Part shown: positions 32,701 through 33,345 of the stretch, piece after piece
How the letters are laid out: every line of letters begins with the position of its first letter
Numbering within the stretch: position 1 is the stretch's first letter
From: Planctomycetota bacterium
GTDB lineage: Bacteria; Planctomycetota; PLA2; JAEUHO01
Reading direction: 5' to 3'
Length of the DNA stretch: 33,345 nucleotides
Assembly (NCBI GenBank): GCA_030066775.1
Contig: JASJAY010000038.1
Coordinates: forward strand, 1 to 33,345
Notes under the pieces: generated by a model
Seen by the model: only the letters and a program-made list of their open reading frames with translations
Database searches by the model: none
What the model was told of the DNA's origin: nothing
Translations under genes and position numbers: made by a program

Positions 32701-33345
32701 ACACCAAGGCATTCTTGCCTTCGGGACGGATGCGATACGGGATCTCGCGGTACACCCGCAGGCCCATGTTCTCGAGCACGGGCAACGCATCCGAGAGCGG
32801 CGCCGCGGCGCCGAGCGAGCAGACCTTGTAACGCACCTGGTGCGGCTCGGCCTCGACGGGCCGGTACAGGTTCTGCGCGAAGCCGGTTCCCGTGAGCGCC
32901 TGCTCGATGGAGGCGATGTCGTGCACCCCGACGGCCGGGCTGAACGAGTCGCGGTAGGCGCTGGAGAAGGCCTTGCCGTACACGCGGAAGAGCTGCAGAC
33001 CGCCGTGCTCGCCGTGCTCGTCGATGAGCGCGTCGCGCAGATGGTCGGACCACGAACGCCCTGCCTCGATGAGCTCGTGCTCGATCACGTCGCGGTCGAC
33101 GATCGGCACGTCACCGGGCGTCGTCTTCACGATGAAGTGCAGGCGCGCGTGCGCGGTGTCCTGCATCATCGTGTAGTAGGCGAGGATCTCTCCGTCGTAC
33201 GCCTGCGAGAGGATCTTCTGGATCCGAATGCGGAAGTCCGTGTCGTACTGCTCACGCGGCACGTAGACGAGGCACGACACGAACCGCCCGAAGGGATCGT
33301 GGCGCGGGAAGAAGGCGATGTGCGGCCGCTCTTGGAGGTCGAGGA
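29711..33345 (-). CDS. NAD-dependent glutamate dehydrogenase, large (180 kDa class) (5' partial)
   Basis: Oxidises glutamate to 2-oxoglutarate and ammonia with NAD+. The frame continues without a stop to the right window edge; about 1211 C-terminal residues are seen, out of roughly 1600 in the family. Visible parts: [67 protein letters not shown] (catalytic lysine region), [18 protein letters not shown], and the NAD-binding [15 protein letters not shown]. A long helical C-terminal domain follows. This class is usually catabolic and allosterically controlled. The stop TAA overlaps that of the convergent regulator. No frameshift is apparent. Confidence 0.95.
   Translation of the reverse strand, partial: [1210 protein letters not shown]

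Noticed and set aside
1..33345. CRISPR arrays, tRNA genes, insertion sequences, prophage or att sites
   Set aside because: No direct-repeat arrays, cloverleaf-like runs, transposase or integrase motifs were seen on reading either strand.

Overview
The window is GC-rich bacterial chromosome, tightly packed with genes and showing no tRNA, rRNA, CRISPR array or insertion sequence. The gene content points to an aerobic, didermic, sodium-handling bacterium: an Mrp antiporter, a Na-dependent bicarbonate transporter, a Rieske/cytochrome b complex feeding a cbb3 oxidase, and the very large NAD-glutamate dehydrogenase. The secreted sialate O-acetylesterase and the overall style suggest Planctomycetota, with Myxococcota or a related high-GC phylum as the alternative. 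No marker gene in the window settles this.

Layout. 1-5037 (+): Mrp cation/proton antiporter operon, with a fused MrpA-MrpB cut by the left edge, then mrpC, D, E, F and G joined by stop/start overlaps or near-contacts. 5006-5302 (-): small winged-helix regulator, divergent from the next operon. 5375-8299 (+): purE-purK-sbtA-sbtB, in which the bicarbonate-consuming step of purine synthesis is coupled to a bicarbonate transporter and its PII-like regulator. 8406-9689 (+): two tandem DoxX-like membrane proteins and a lipoprotein. 9690-11684 (-): secreted sialate O-acetylesterase. 11729-13789 (-): HNH endonuclease fused to a RuvB-like helicase, associated with a 16-bp perfect palindrome. 13889-15154 (+): dolichyl-phosphate-type glycosyltransferase. 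15161-18400 (-): carbamate kinase, a cyclic-2,3-diphosphoglycerate-synthetase-like GTPase and a transcarbamylase. 18556-19818 (+): secreted protein with a degenerate metalloprotease-like motif. 20032-29258 (+): respiratory operon of GltD-like flavoprotein, CcoS-like protein, Rieske protein, cytochrome b, seven-heme cytochrome c, CcoN, CcoO, two small membrane proteins, CcoG and a 33-residue membrane peptide. 29280-29714 (+): XRE-type regulator. 29711-33345 (-): NAD-dependent glutamate dehydrogenase, cut by the right edge.

Most unusual points. (1) The HNH-RuvB fusion lacks the hairpin that canonical RuvB uses to contact RuvA, and its RuvB module is bracketed by two perfect copies of TGCCGAACGTTCGGCA, one of them read in frame as the linker between the two domains. 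(2) The arcC / CPGS-like GTPase / transcarbamylase operon has no arginine deiminase, and the transcarbamylase has lost the SMG ornithine-binding motif, so it may be an undescribed carbamoyl-phosphate pathway. (3) purEK is linked to sbtAB. (4) The respiratory operon has a heptaheme cytochrome where the diheme CcoP is expected, while the CcoP position holds only a heme-less membrane stub. A good sigma-54-type promoter lies just before this operon.

All identifications come from reading motifs and comparing with remembered family sequences. No database search was run.
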